From: JAICQM01 sp963781555
Lineage (GTDB): Bacteria > Chloroflexota > Limnocylindria > QHBO01
NCBI GenBank assembly: GCA_963781555.1
Contig: CAWAGB010000006.1
Location: 620,001 to 684,000, forward strand
Length of the DNA stretch: 64,000 nucleotides
Reading direction: 5' to 3'
Positions 25,465 through 37,452 of the stretch are shown in pieces. The notes below the pieces were generated by a model, which saw only the letters and a program-made list of their open reading frames with translations, did no database searches and had not been told where the DNA came from. The position numbers and the translations under genes are program-made. Position 1 is the stretch's first letter. Each line of letters opens with the position of its first letter.

Positions 25465-26552
25465 CGACGCACCCTGCGAGCAACCGCCCCGGGGCCGCGG
25501 ATGAGCCGGCGCGCGCCACCCCGCAGGATGCCGATCGCGGTGCGCAGCCGATACGCGGTCGGGTCGACCACGATGTCCCATGTGCCGGCCCACGCGACCT
25601 CGGTGCCGCCGAAGCCCTTCTTGAACAGCCCGACGCCGTGCCACGGGTGTCGCTCGTCGGCGCCGGCCGGCGCGATGCCCCACAGGTCGTGGACCCGCGC
25701 ACCCTGCTCGCGCGCGTCGCGCATCATCGCCCACTGGAGCGCGTAGCTGGCATAGCGCTTCGGCTCGCCGCGCGCCTCGCGGATCGAGCCCGAGAACAGG
25801 TAATAGGACCGCGTGCCCTCGACCACGAGCATCGCCGATGCGAGCAGCCGGTCCTCGTGCCACGCCTCGAAGATCCGGGCGCGACCGGCACCACCGAGCC
25901 GCATCCAGACCAGGCGATATCGGTCGCGCGGCGGGAGCGGGAAGCCGGCGCGCTGCTGCGTCTCCGTGACGAGCTCGTGGAGGCGATCAAGGGCGACCTC
26001 GTCGCGCGCATCGGTGATGCGGCGGATGCGAACGCCCTCGCGATCCGCGCGGCGCACGCCATACCGAGTGTCCTTGTCGAAGGCGGCGAGCAGGGCATCG
26101 TCGTCGAGCAGCTCGACCAGCCGCGTCTGCCCGACCTGCACCGACGCTGGCTGGCGGCGCACAGGCAGGTGAGCGAGGACGTCGACCATCGGGTCGTCTT
26201 CGGCGATGCGCGGCTCGAGCTTCACGGCCAGCGCTCCGCCATTTCGGCCGGCCTCGCGCAAGGCCAGGACCATGGCCCGCAGCCGCTCCCCCGCCCGTGG
26301 ATGGGCGTAGTCGATCACCGGACCGTGCGGCACGTACCAGAACGCGCGGCCCATGGGGAGCCCACGGACCTGTGCCGCCGCCAGGCCGACCAGCTCGCCT
26401 TCGTCTTCGAGGACGAAGCGACGCTGCGGCTGACCGTCGAAGGCGGCCACCTCCGCCCACGCCCAGTCGTGCAGGAAGTCACCGGACGCGGTGGCGCCCA
26501 GCAACGCCTGCCAGTCCGTCTGGTCCGCATCGGTCGCGGGCCGGAGTCGCAT
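25461..26552 (-). CDS. FemX/FemAB-family peptidoglycan aminoacyltransferase, copy 3
   Basis: Third paralogue, 363 residues. The first domain has SGDFLHDWAWAEVAAFDGQP and FWYVPHGPVIDYAHPRAGERL. VRRADREGVRI leads into the second domain, with LFSGSIREARGEPKRYASYALQ, VHDLWGIAPAGADERHPWHG and GLFKKGFGGTEVAWAGTWD. I start it at ATG 26550-26552, which overlaps the murJ stop as ATGA; an apparent fusion to murJ in one long frame is an artefact of an indel inside murJ. Its own stop overlaps murE, so murJ, this gene and murE are translated as a unit. Confidence 0.9.
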   Translation of the reverse strand: MRLRPATDADQTDWQALLGATASGDFLHDWAWAEVAAFDGQPQRRFVLEDEGELVGLAAAQVRGLPMGRAFWYVPHGPVIDYAHPRAGERLRAMVLALREAGRNGGALAVKLEPRIAEDDPMVDVLAHLPVRRQPASVQVGQTRLVELLDDDALLAAFDKDTRYGVRRADREGVRIRRITDARDEVALDRLHELVTETQQRAGFPLPPRDRYRLVWMRLGGAGRARIFEAWHEDRLLASAMLVVEGTRSYYLFSGSIREARGEPKRYASYALQWAMMRDAREQGARVHDLWGIAPAGADERHPWHGVGLFKKGFGGTEVAWAGTWDIVVDPTAYRLRTAIGILRGGARRLIRGPGAVARRVRR

Positions 26553-28187
26553 CAGGATGCCCCGCGGCGCAGGCGCCGCCGCAGCTGCCCGCGCACCTGC
26601 TCCAGCTCGGGCGACCCGAGCGCCGCGGTCACCAGGCTGAAGATGGCGATGCCGGCCAGCGAGAGCACCACCAGCAGCACGAGCCGGCCGAGGCCGTGCT
26701 CCAGCACTCCGCCAAGCCAGGCGCGCGCCATCGTCAGGCCGCCGAGCATGAGCAGCGCGGCGGCCACGCCCCCGACGAGTGAGCGGCCGGCCGACTTCAG
26801 GACGGAGCGCTCCTCCACGCTCTCGATACGTCTGCGCAGCGCCCAGACGCAGGCCGACGACCTCCGCGATGGCGGACAGCGACAGTGCAAGGGCAAGGCC
26901 CTCGACGCCCATCGGTCCGACGAAGGCGATCATCAGTGGCACGTTCATGGCAACCGCGATGATCGCCCACGTGACCGGGGTCCTGGTGTCCTGCATCGCG
27001 TAGAAGGCCCGCGTCAGCACGTGCACCACGATGTGCCCGACCAGGCCGATGGCGAAGTACGCGAGCGCGCGCGCCGTCAGCTCGGTCGAGCGCGCGCTGA
27101 AGAGGCCGTACTGGAAGAAGACCGCCGCAAGGGGCTGGGCGAGCACGATGGTGATGGCGGTCAGCGGCGCTGCCAGGAAGACGAGGATCCGAAGGCTCCC
27201 GGCGACTTGCCGCCGGATCTCGCCCACGCGCCCCAGGGCGGCGTCGCGTGAAAGGCTCGGAAAGAGGGCGACCGCCACGCTGACACCAAGCACGCCGACC
27301 GGGATCTGCGACAGCTGGAACGCGTAGTTGTAGGCCGTCACGCTGCCTTCCGGCAGCCCGGAGGCGAGGACGGTCGACACGATGAAATTCAGCTGCCCCG
27401 CCGCCAGGCCCAGCATCCGCGGTCCCATCAGCCACGCCACCTGGCGGACGCCGGGATGGCGCAGGCCGATGGTCAGGTCGTAGCGCTGCCCCACCCGACC
27501 GAGCTGCGGCAGCTGCACCAGCAGATGCAGCAGCGAGCCGAACACGACGCCCACCGCCAGCCCCTCGACGCCCATCAGGGGGGCGAGCACGATGGCCGCC
27601 ACGATGATGGCCGCGTTGTAGATGAGCGGCGCCAGCGCCGGGACCGCGAATCGCTCGTACGAGTTGAGGATGCCGCTGACGACGGCTCCCATGCCGATGA
27701 AGACCGGGCTGAGCAGCATGACCCGGGTCATGCGGATCGTCAGCTCGGTTGTGGGCGCGTCGAAGCCGGGGGTCACGATCGGCACGATGAGCGGCGCGAA
27801 GATCGCCATCAGCAGGCTCAGGGCGGCCAGCGCGATCACCACCAGGTTGATGATGCTGCTGGCCAGGCGCCACGCCTCCCGCTCCTGCTCGCGTGCGCGA
27901 TAGCTGCTGAAGACGGGAATGAGTGCCGCAGAGAGCGCTCCGGCGACCACCAGCTGGAAGATCGCATCGGGGATGCGGAAGGCGGCGAAGTACGCGTCCA
28001 GCTCGCGGCTGGCGCCGAACTGCGAGCCGATCACCAGCAGCCGGATCCAGCCGAGCAGGCGACTCGCCAGGGCGGCCACGGTCAGGATCAGGCTGGCCGT
28101 CACCAACACGCGCGCCGCGGAGGGCCGAATGCCGGCGCCCTGCTCCGCGGTCTCCTCCGGCGGGGTCGGGTTGGTCGGGTCGCTCAC
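26552..28187 (-). CDS. murJ: Lipid II flippase MurJ, one frameshift
   Basis: Multi-pass MOP-family protein moving lipid II across the membrane. Roughly 13-14 hydrophobic helices are visible, for example LVTASLILTVAALASRLLGWIRLLVIGSQFG with the family's N-terminal arginine signature. Later blocks include DAIFQLVVAGALSAALIPVFS, GLPEGSVTAYNYAFQLSQIPVGVLGVSVAVALFPSLSRDA and FYAMQDTRTPVTWAIIAV. The frame shifts once near 26840, after SAIAEVVGLRLGA. The true C terminus continues as LRRRIESVEERSVLKSAG and ends in RRRLRRGAS at 26552. The GTG start at 28185-28187 overlaps the xerC/D stop. Joined length is about 540 residues, as expected. Confidence 0.9.
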
Positions 28188-29150
28188 CGCGCTGGGCGCG
28201 CGCGCCCGGAGCGCGGATGCGCCGCCCGGTACGTCGTGCGCAGGGCGGCGTCGGAAAGGTGGGTGTAGATCTGGGTAGTCGCCAGGTTGCGGTGGCCGAG
28301 CAGCTCCTGGACGCTGCGCAGGTCCGCGCCACCCTCCAGCAGGTGGGTCGCGAACGAGTGGCGCAGTGTATGCGGCGAGGTGCGCTTCGGCGCCCCCACA
28401 CGCTCGGCCCAGCGGTCGACCACCATGCGCGCGCCGCGGGCCGTCAGCGGGGTTCCGCCGGCATTGAGGAACAGGGCGTCGCCGGCCCCGCCGGACTCCC
28501 CCGCCCTGGCCACAAGGGCACTGCGTCCCTCGGCCAGGTACGCCCGCAAGGCAGCAGAGGCCGGCGCCCCGAAGAGCAGCTCGCGTTCCTTGTTGCCCTT
28601 GCCGATCACGCGCACCCGTCCGCGCGCGAGGTCGAGGCGGCCGACACTGAGACTGGCCAGCTCGCTGATCCGCATGCCGGTCGCGTAGAGCAGCTCCAAC
28701 AGCGCGCCGTCGCGGCGCGAGAGGGCATCGGCCAGGCCGGCGGCGTGCGGCGTCGAGGCCGGGCCGGTGACGAGCGTCTCCGCCTCGGCCGCCGACAGGA
28801 CGCGCGGCAGGCGACCCGGGCGGCGAGGGGTGCGCACCCCGGCCAGCGGGTCGACGCTGATGCGCCCCTCGCGGGCCGCGTGTCGATACAGCGACCTCAC
28901 CGCCGCGAGACGCCCACCGACGGACGATGCGGAGAGGTGGCGGTCGGCGAGGGCCGCCAGATAGGCGCGCACCACCGGGCGCGGCGGCGACTCCCACGCC
29001 TCGCCCCGCGCTGCAAGAAAGGCGAGGAACTCGGTGGCGTGGCGGCGGTACTCGACCACGGTGCGCGGGGAGACGTTGCGGCCATCGAGGTGACCGATGA
29101 AGCGCTGGAGCGCCTCAGCCCCGCTCGGCGTCAGCGCGGGAGTGGTGCCC

Positions 29151-31412
<2,262 letters not shown>

Positions 31413-31422
31413 TCGGTCAGCG

Positions 31423-31428
31423 AGTGTA
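31423..31428 (-). promoter_or_regulatory. -10 box of topA, leaderless type
   Basis: TACACT ten bases before the topA ATG; it would drive the whole topA-to-femX-1 operon. Confidence 0.5.
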
Positions 31429-31510
31429 GCACCGACCCCCCGGGAATCCGGAGGGCCGGTGGTTGCGGTGCCGCGCTGCGCGGCGGGGTTTACCCGCCGG
31501 CGTCAACGTC

Positions 31511-33148
31511 TCAGCCGGCGAAGTCCCAGACCACGACGACCTTGCCACCCGAGACTGCGATGCCCACGCCGACGCGTCGGAAGTCAGGGTCCAGGATGTT
31601 GGCGATGTGGTTGTAGTAGCCGGGATAGGGCTCGGACATGAAGGCGCCGTGGCACCAGTTCAGGGTCCCGTTCATGCCGATGCCGGTGTACGTGCAGATG
31701 TTCTCGCCCGCGTGGCTGTACGGAACGCCCGCGCGCGAGAGGCGGGTGCGAACGGTGGAGCCGTCGAGCCCGGTATGGCTGAAGTACCCGTTGTTCAGCA
31801 TGTCCCACGCGTGCGCGTTGGCCACGTTGGTGATCGCGTTGTCGAGGACCAGCGGCGCGAAGCCGTACTGCGCCCGAGACGCGTTGATCTGGTTGAGGGC
31901 CAGCGCGACCCCGCTCCCAGAAGGAGCGGGCACCGGCGGACGCGGCCTGGCGGTGGCGACGGGTGCCACCCCAACGGCCGCGACCGGTGCAACGACCACC
32001 GGGGTCGCTGTCCGGAACGACGACGTGTGGGTCACAGGATTCCCGTCCACGTCCGTCGCGCCGGTGAGCGTGGTGGTGTACACGCGACCGAGCGTGAAGT
32101 CACGGTCGGCGGTGAATTTGAGATACGTGTGCGCGCGGTTCCACGTGACCTTGCCGGCCACCCGCGCACCGGAAACCGCGTCCTTGACGCTGAAGCCGGT
32201 TCGGACGCTGGCAACGTTCAAAGGCTCGGTGAAACGCAGGGTCACGGTGCGACCGGTGACCGCCTTCGCGGCCGGCTTGGGACTCACCGATGCCACCTGC
32301 GCACCGTCGCGAATGTTGAACGAGAAGCTCGTATCCCCGCCGATGGGGTTGCCCTCAGCGTCGCGGGCGCCGACCACGCTGATGGCGTAGCGGTCGCCGG
32401 CGACCAACGGCGTAACTGGCTCGAAGCGCATGCTGGAACCGGTCCAGCTGAACGATCCATCCACGGCGGGGGTTACCACGAACGCCGCCTCGGTGGCGGC
32501 ATGGTCCATCGGCGCGCTGAAGGTGAACGTGATGGCAGTACGCGCGCTCACGCGGTTGGCCGTATCCGCCGGCGCCACGAGCGCCGCCACATCGTCAGGC
32601 ATCACCGGCTGCATGGCCGCCGCGTTCTGGGTGGCCGGCGCAAAGCGCAGCTGGAAGTCGGTCACCGTCGGCGCGGTCTCGGTTGTGAAGCTCACGTTGG
32701 CCGGTGTGCCGAGGCTGCTACCGCCATCCGTGCGCGCGTCGGCGGGCACCTGGACGACGTAGCGCTGGTCGGTTTGCCAGCGGGTCGCGGCGCCGATCCG
32801 TACTGACCGTCCATCTGGGCTCCACCCGAATGCGAGCGGCTGGGCGGGACGGACGCGGAGCGAGGCCTCCACCGAGGCGCGGTCCATCGGCTGCTCGAAT
32901 GAGAGGGTGATGGCCTCGTCGGTGGCGATGCCGATGCCGACGTTGGCGGGGAGCAGCGAGGAGGCGACCGAGGGTCGCTCAGGTGCCCGGCCGGCTTGGC
33001 TGGGGCTCTGCTGCGAGATGACGAACACAATGGCGAGTGCGACCGCGGTGAGTGTCACGCGAGTGACAGCTCGGTGGCGGGTCACAACCGGCAGTAGCGA
33101 TTCGTGGGGGGCGCGCAAGGCAGCGCGGACGTCACGGATCGAAGGCAA
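31511..33148 (-). CDS. Secreted CAP-domain protein with three Ig-like domains
   Basis: Predicted exported protein of 545 residues. A hydrophobic segment at about residues 30-46 (VTLTAVALAIVFVISQ) acts as signal peptide or anchor. Three Big_5/SbsA-type Ig-like domains follow, each with an 'ITLSFEQPMDRASVEASLRV', 'ITFTFSAPMDHAATEAAFVV' or 'VTLRFTEPLNVASVRTGFSV' block. The C-terminal CAP/SCP domain has LALNQINASRAQYG, NVANAHAWDMLNNGYFSHTG, PYSHAGENICTYTG and NHIANILDPDFRRVGVGIAV, matching YkwD-like proteins. The start is taken as TTG at 33146-33148, ten bases after AGGAG; an ATG five bases earlier is out of frame, so an indel is possible. Function outside the cell is unknown. Confidence 0.82.
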   Translation of the reverse strand: MPSIRDVRAALRAPHESLLPVVTRHRAVTRVTLTAVALAIVFVISQQSPSQAGRAPERPSVASSLLPANVGIGIATDEAITLSFEQPMDRASVEASLRVRPAQPLAFGWSPDGRSVRIGAATRWQTDQRYVVQVPADARTDGGSSLGTPANVSFTTETAPTVTDFQLRFAPATQNAAAMQPVMPDDVAALVAPADTANRVSARTAITFTFSAPMDHAATEAAFVVTPAVDGSFSWTGSSMRFEPVTPLVAGDRYAISVVGARDAEGNPIGGDTSFSFNIRDGAQVASVSPKPAAKAVTGRTVTLRFTEPLNVASVRTGFSVKDAVSGARVAGKVTWNRAHTYLKFTADRDFTLGRVYTTTLTGATDVDGNPVTHTSSFRTATPVVVAPVAAVGVAPVATARPRPPVPAPSGSGVALALNQINASRAQYGFAPLVLDNAITNVANAHAWDMLNNGYFSHTGLDGSTVRTRLSRAGVPYSHAGENICTYTGIGMNGTLNWCHGAFMSEPYPGYYNHIANILDPDFRRVGVGIAVSGGKVVVVWDFAG

Positions 33149-33215
33149 TAGACATGGACTCCTGAAGGGGCTTCGACCTCCGCGTGGGCACGTTGGAGGT
33201 ACCAAGTGGCGCCCC

Positions 33216-33221
33216 AGTATA
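33216..33221 (-). promoter_or_regulatory. Candidate -10 box of the CAP-domain gene
   Basis: TATACT on the minus strand; a TTGACA lies upstream at 33236-33241, but the spacer is 14 bases, shorter than usual. The hexamer pair overlaps the end of dprA. Confidence 0.35.
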
Positions 33222-33237
33222 GCCCGAATGGCGGCTG

Positions 33238-34482
33238 TCAAGGCCTTCTGCGCTTCTGGGCGCCGGGATCGCGGCCGCGTGCCAGGAGGGTCGGATGGAA
33301 CGTCGCACCTCCGTAACTGGTCGCCAGGCCGCGTGCCTCGAGCAATGTCAGTGCGCTCGCCAGCGCGGCCGCTGGCATCCCGACGCGACCGATCAGCTCC
33401 TCGATCGACGCGCTCCGGCGCAGCAGCTGGCCGAGTACCAGGCCCTCTACCTCGGAGAGCGCTGGCAGGGCGCCGCGGCGACCAGGGGCAAAGGCGCCGA
33501 GCCGCTGGAGGAGCGCCCCCGACGACGTGACGATGGTCGCCGACTGGTCCGCGATGAGCCGGTTGCAGCCCCGCGAGGCCACCGCGTCCATTGGTCCCGG
33601 TACAGCGTACAGCTCGCGCCCGAGTGAGATGGCCAGGGCCGCGGTCAGCAGCGCACCCGAACGATCCGGCGCCTCGACGACCACCACCGCGCTCGACAGC
33701 CCGGCGATGAGGCGGTTGCGGCGGGCGAAGTCCGGCCTTCCGATAGCGACGCCGGGCGGCACCTCGCTCACCAGCGCGCCGCCGTCGGCGACGATGCGAC
33801 GCGCCAGGTCGGCATGCCGCGGCGGGTAGACCCGGTCGAGCGGCGAGGGCAGGACGGCCACGCTCGTGCCTCCCGCGTCGAGTGCCGCGCGATGCGCCTC
33901 GCCGTCGATCCCGAGCGCGAGGCCCGACACGACGACCATGCCCGCCCGAGCCAGGGCATCGGCGATGTCGATGGCGCTCGACCGCCCGTAGCCGCTCGCC
34001 CGTCGTGTGCCGACCACCGCCACGGCGGTCCCCTCGAGCGCCGCCTGGCTGCCGGCGACATAGAGGACCGGCGGCCGTGGGTCGAGCTGGCACAGGATCC
34101 CCGGATACTCATCGTCAACCGCCGTCACCACCCGACCACCGGCACCGCCAACGGCCTGCTCGACGCGGCGGAGCACATCGGCGGGATCGTCGCCCGCGTG
34201 GCGGCGCAGGTAGTCGGTCGCGGATGGCGGCTCGCGATGGATGTACGGCACCAGTTCAACGCCGGCACGCAGCGCGTCGCGGGCACTGCCGTACCGATGC
34301 AGGGCCGCCGCGAATCCCGCCGGCCCCATGCCCGGCACGAGCGAGAGGGCAACCCACGCCGCGCGCTCCGTGGCGCCGTCGAGGCGGCGCAGGTCGAGCG
34401 TGTGCCACGACGCCTGTCGGCGCCGCGCGGGGTCCTCCACACCAACGGTGGAGCGGCCGTCGCGCGTGCCCACCCCAATCAT
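33238..34482 (-). CDS. dprA: DNA processing protein DprA
   Basis: Loads RecA on incoming single-stranded DNA during natural transformation. The Rossmann-like core is clear: TAVAVVGTRRASGYGRSSA, VVVSGLALGIDGEAHRAAL, TSVAVLPSPLDRVYPPRHADL, GALVSEVPPGV and FARRNRLIAGLSSAVVVVEA. An N-terminal SAM-like segment (SLVPGMGPAGFAAALHRYGS) precedes it, and a C-terminal winged-helix region follows (LRRSASIEELIGRVGMPAAAL). The ATG overlaps the comM stop by four bases, so the two competence genes are coupled. 414 residues is slightly long; an internal start is possible. Confidence 0.93.
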   Translation of the reverse strand: MIGVGTRDGRSTVGVEDPARRRQASWHTLDLRRLDGATERAAWVALSLVPGMGPAGFAAALHRYGSARDALRAGVELVPYIHREPPSATDYLRRHAGDDPADVLRRVEQAVGGAGGRVVTAVDDEYPGILCQLDPRPPVLYVAGSQAALEGTAVAVVGTRRASGYGRSSAIDIADALARAGMVVVSGLALGIDGEAHRAALDAGGTSVAVLPSPLDRVYPPRHADLARRIVADGGALVSEVPPGVAIGRPDFARRNRLIAGLSSAVVVVEAPDRSGALLTAALAISLGRELYAVPGPMDAVASRGCNRLIADQSATIVTSSGALLQRLGAFAPGRRGALPALSEVEGLVLGQLLRRSASIEELIGRVGMPAAALASALTLLEARGLATSYGGATFHPTLLARGRDPGAQKRRRP

Positions 34483-35984
34483 CGCGCCACCTCCGGTCGA
34501 TAGAAGAGGGCTTCCATCACGTGCTCCCGGTCCACCCGCGCGGCGGCCGCGAGATCTGCAACCGTGCGGGCCACCCGCGCCGCGCGGTGCAGGCGGCGCG
34601 GCGACAGGCCCAGCCGCTCACCCTCACGCACCAGCGTGCGAGCGCCGCTTGCTCCGAGCCACGCATCGGTCAGCAGGGGCTCAGGCGGGACGTCCGCATT
34701 GAGGCACCCCTGGCGGTCGAGCTGGCGCTCGCGGGCGTCACGAACCCGTGTCGCCACAACGCGGCTGGGCTCGCGCATACCCATCGAGGCTGCCAGCCTG
34801 GCCGGTTCCTCCATCCGTACCCAGAGGTCGATGCGATCCCGGAATGGACCGGAGACGCGGGCCGCGTAGCGGCGCGCGGCCGCGTCGTCGCACGTGCAGG
34901 CGTGCCGTTCGCTCCCCCGCCAACCGCATGGGCACCCGTTCGCCGCCGCGAGCAGCTGGAACCGGGCCGGCAGCGTCACCGCTCCGTCCACGCGGGCCAC
35001 GCTGACCTCGCCGGATTCCAGCGGCTGACGCAGGGCATCGAGGGCGTCCGCGCGGAAGTGGCGCACCTCGTCGAGCACCAGGATCCCGCGGTGGGCAAGC
35101 GACGCCTCCCCGGGTCGCACCCGCGGTCCCCCTCCCACGAGCGCCTGGGGCGAGACCGTGTGATGCGGCTCCCGGACCGGCCGCTCGCGACGGACGGGCG
35201 CACGACGATCCAGGAGGCCGGCGACCGAGTAGATGCGGCTCACCTCGCCCGCCTCGGCGTCATCCAGCGGCGGCAGCAGACCCCGCGCCGCACGCAGGAG
35301 GAGCGACTTGCCCGTACCCGGCGGACCTTCCAGGAAGCAGTGGTGGCGTCCGGCGACGGCCACCTCCAGGGCGCGGCGGGCGACCGATTGGCCGATCACC
35401 GCCGCCAGGTCGGGTACGTCGGCCGGCTGTGCCTCGGGCACCGGGACCGGCACCGCCGTGTCCAGGCGCGCGGTCCCGCTCACATGGCCGATCGCCTCAC
35501 CGAGGGTCACCGCACCTACCACCGAGATCCCGCCCACCACGGCAGCCTCCTGCGCCGCGTCCGCGGCCACCAGTGCCTCCGCGAGACCCGCCCAGCGCGC
35601 CGCATCGACGAGGGCGAGCACCCCCGGCACGCGGCGCAGCCCGCCGTCGAGGGCGAGCTCGCCGATCAGAGCAGTGTCCGCAAGGCCCGTCGCGAGCGGC
35701 AGCTGCCCTGACGCGGCGAGGATCCCCACAGCGATGGCGAGGTCGTACGCCGTCCCCTCCTTGGGGAGGTCAGCGGGCGCGAGATTGACGGTGATGCGCC
35801 GGGCGGGCACCTCGAACCCGGAGTTGCGGATCGCCGAGCGGACGCGCTCACGCGCCTCGAGCACGGCGCCGCCGGCCAGGCCAACGATGGTGAGCCCGGG
35901 CAGGCCGAAGGCGACGTCCACCTCGACGCGCACCGGGACGGCGTCGACGCCGATGATGGTGGCCGTGCTGACCTGGGCGAGCAT
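34479..35984 (-). CDS. comM: ComM/YifB-like Mg-chelatase-type AAA+ helicase
   Basis: Hexameric AAA+ motor that drives branch migration during transformation. The N-terminal fold resembles Lon S5 (VRVEVDVAFGLPGLTIVGLAGGAVLEARERVRSAI). Walker A is EGPPGTGKSLLLRAARGLLP, and Walker B is RGILVLDEVRHFRADAL, where most homologues have DELPEF. GCPCGWRGSERHACTCDD is the family's cysteine-rich loop and RDRIDLWVRMEEP the sensor 2 region. 501 residues is normal. The ATG has GGAG six bases upstream. It overlaps dprA, which supports the transformation assignment. Confidence 0.93.
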   Translation of the reverse strand: MLAQVSTATIIGVDAVPVRVEVDVAFGLPGLTIVGLAGGAVLEARERVRSAIRNSGFEVPARRITVNLAPADLPKEGTAYDLAIAVGILAASGQLPLATGLADTALIGELALDGGLRRVPGVLALVDAARWAGLAEALVAADAAQEAAVVGGISVVGAVTLGEAIGHVSGTARLDTAVPVPVPEAQPADVPDLAAVIGQSVARRALEVAVAGRHHCFLEGPPGTGKSLLLRAARGLLPPLDDAEAGEVSRIYSVAGLLDRRAPVRRERPVREPHHTVSPQALVGGGPRVRPGEASLAHRGILVLDEVRHFRADALDALRQPLESGEVSVARVDGAVTLPARFQLLAAANGCPCGWRGSERHACTCDDAAARRYAARVSGPFRDRIDLWVRMEEPARLAASMGMREPSRVVATRVRDARERQLDRQGCLNADVPPEPLLTDAWLGASGARTLVREGERLGLSPRRLHRAARVARTVADLAAAARVDREHVMEALFYRPEVAR

Positions 35985-36144
35985 GCGCGTCTCCGGCGGA
36001 GGCGCAGGGGGAATGGCGCGAGGGAGTGCCGGCCGCCCGCCTGCTCGCCTCCATACTCGGCGGCGACCGGCAGACAGCAGGCTACGGATCGGTCGTTAGC
36101 GGTCCGTTAGCGGCGGGTTAGCTGTCGTGGGCGAACAGACGGGG
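35985..36144. other. Intergenic gap with short direct repeats
   Basis: The gap upstream of comM contains three close copies of the string GTTAGCGG or GTTAGCTG within about 30 bases (36094-36124). These could be regulatory; nothing else is seen. Confidence 0.3.
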
Positions 36145-37347
36145 TCAGCTGCGGGCGGGCACCCGCTCCTCTTCGCTGGCCAGCTCGGCGTCCATCGCCT
36201 TGGCGAACTCGGTGATCGAGCGCGAGAGCGGCGCCTCGGGACGCGACGACATGATCGGCTCGCCTGAGTTGAGCGCGCTGATGGCGCCGCGGTACTCGTT
36301 GATCACCTGGTAGTCGATCGACCGGCCCAGCGCGGACTCCGCGTTGTTCACATTGATGCCCGTGTACGCGTTGGACCGATTGAGCACCAGCTGCACCTTG
36401 CTGCGCTCGTAGCCGAGCGAGTCCATCGTCTCCAGCACCAGCCGCACGTTCTTGAGGCACGACAGGTCGGCGGTCATGATCACGAAGATGACATCCGCCG
36501 CGTCGAACAGCTGGAGGTTGAAGTCGTCGATGGTCTTGACCATGTCGATGAGCGTGTAGTCGTAGGCACGGCGCGCGAGTGCCAGCAGGTTGCTCAGCGA
36601 CTGCGGGTTCTGGCGCTGATGCTCCATCACCAGGTCCGCCGACTCGGGCGACGGCGGCGCCAGCAGGAGGTCGACCCCGGTGTGGTGGTGGACCATCAGC
36701 TTGCGCAGCAGATCCACGTCGAGGTCCGCCTCGCTGATGGCGTTCACGATCGACGCCGTGTCGAGTGCAAGGTCCATGAAGACCCGCAGGTCGCCGAACT
36801 GCAGGTTGGCGTCGACGAGCGCGGTGCGCCGGTTGAGCTCGCGGGCGAGGCTGATGGCCGTGTTGATGGCGATGGTGGTGGTCCCCACCCCTCCCTTGGC
36901 GCCGTAGAAGACGGCCAGGCGGCCGAGGGTCGGGCGATCCGCGCCGGTGGTCGGCTTGGCCGATCCGCCGCTGCTGCGCGACAGCAGCGCCTTGATCTTG
37001 GCCATCAGCTCGAGGGGGTGGAAGGGCTTGACGATGTCGTCGTCCGCGCCGGCGCGCAGACCGCGCACGCGCTGCTCCACCTCCGCCTCGGAGGTCAGCA
37101 TGATGATCGGCACGCGCCGCCCTTCGGTCTCGCCCGCGCGGACCTGCTGGGTGGCCGCGTAGCCGTCCAGCTTGGGCATCGCGACGTCCATCAGGATCAG
37201 GTCCGGCGCTTCGCTCTCCGCCATCTCGACTCCGGTGGCGCCATCGGACGCGACGATGACCTCGTAGCCCTCCTGCTTGAGGGTGAAGACGAGGACGCGT
37301 TGGATGTTCAGGTCGTCATCGACGACCAGGACCTTGGTGACGGCCAT
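36145..37347 (-). CDS. cpaE: Response-regulator receiver fused to CpaE/TadZ-like ATPase
   Basis: Expected to position the Tad pilus machine. An N-terminal receiver domain (residues 1-125) has all key residues: KVLVVDDD acidic pocket, phosphoacceptor Asp in LILMDVAMPKLDG, Thr in IIMLTSEAEVEQ and Lys in DDDIVKPFHPLELM. A linker leads to a MinD/ParA-type ATPase with deviant Walker A FYGAKGGVGTTTIAINTA, then LVDANLQFGDL, YDYTLIDMVKTIDDF and VQLVLNRSNAYTGINV. The start is the ATG at 37345-37347, with GGAG five bases upstream; the longer frame adds 21 poorly supported residues. A TATAAT promoter lies 35 bases upstream. Confidence 0.88.
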   Translation of the reverse strand: MAVTKVLVVDDDLNIQRVLVFTLKQEGYEVIVASDGATGVEMAESEAPDLILMDVAMPKLDGYAATQQVRAGETEGRRVPIIMLTSEAEVEQRVRGLRAGADDDIVKPFHPLELMAKIKALLSRSSGGSAKPTTGADRPTLGRLAVFYGAKGGVGTTTIAINTAISLARELNRRTALVDANLQFGDLRVFMDLALDTASIVNAISEADLDVDLLRKLMVHHHTGVDLLLAPPSPESADLVMEHQRQNPQSLSNLLALARRAYDYTLIDMVKTIDDFNLQLFDAADVIFVIMTADLSCLKNVRLVLETMDSLGYERSKVQLVLNRSNAYTGINVNNAESALGRSIDYQVINEYRGAISALNSGEPIMSSRPEAPLSRSITEFAKAMDAELASEEERVPARS

Positions 37348-37381
37348 GCAAGCTCCGCTGACGTGGAGGGGAATCGGGCCG

Positions 37382-37410
37382 ATTATACCGACGCATCCCG
37401 GTACCCCCAA
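37382..37410 (-). promoter_or_regulatory. Promoter of the receiver-CpaE gene
   Basis: TATAAT at 37382-37387 with TTGGGG 17 bases further upstream. It leaves a leader of about 28 bases containing GGAG, so this gene is not leaderless. Confidence 0.6.
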
Positions 37411-37452
37411 CCGCCGATCAGCCCAGTACCGATGCCGCCGCTGCCGCGGGGA

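Noticed and set aside
25465..25863. Extended N terminus of murE
   Set aside because: The additional codons overlap femX-3 in another frame and are Arg/Gly/Ala-rich without family similarity; the GTGA overlap gives a better start.
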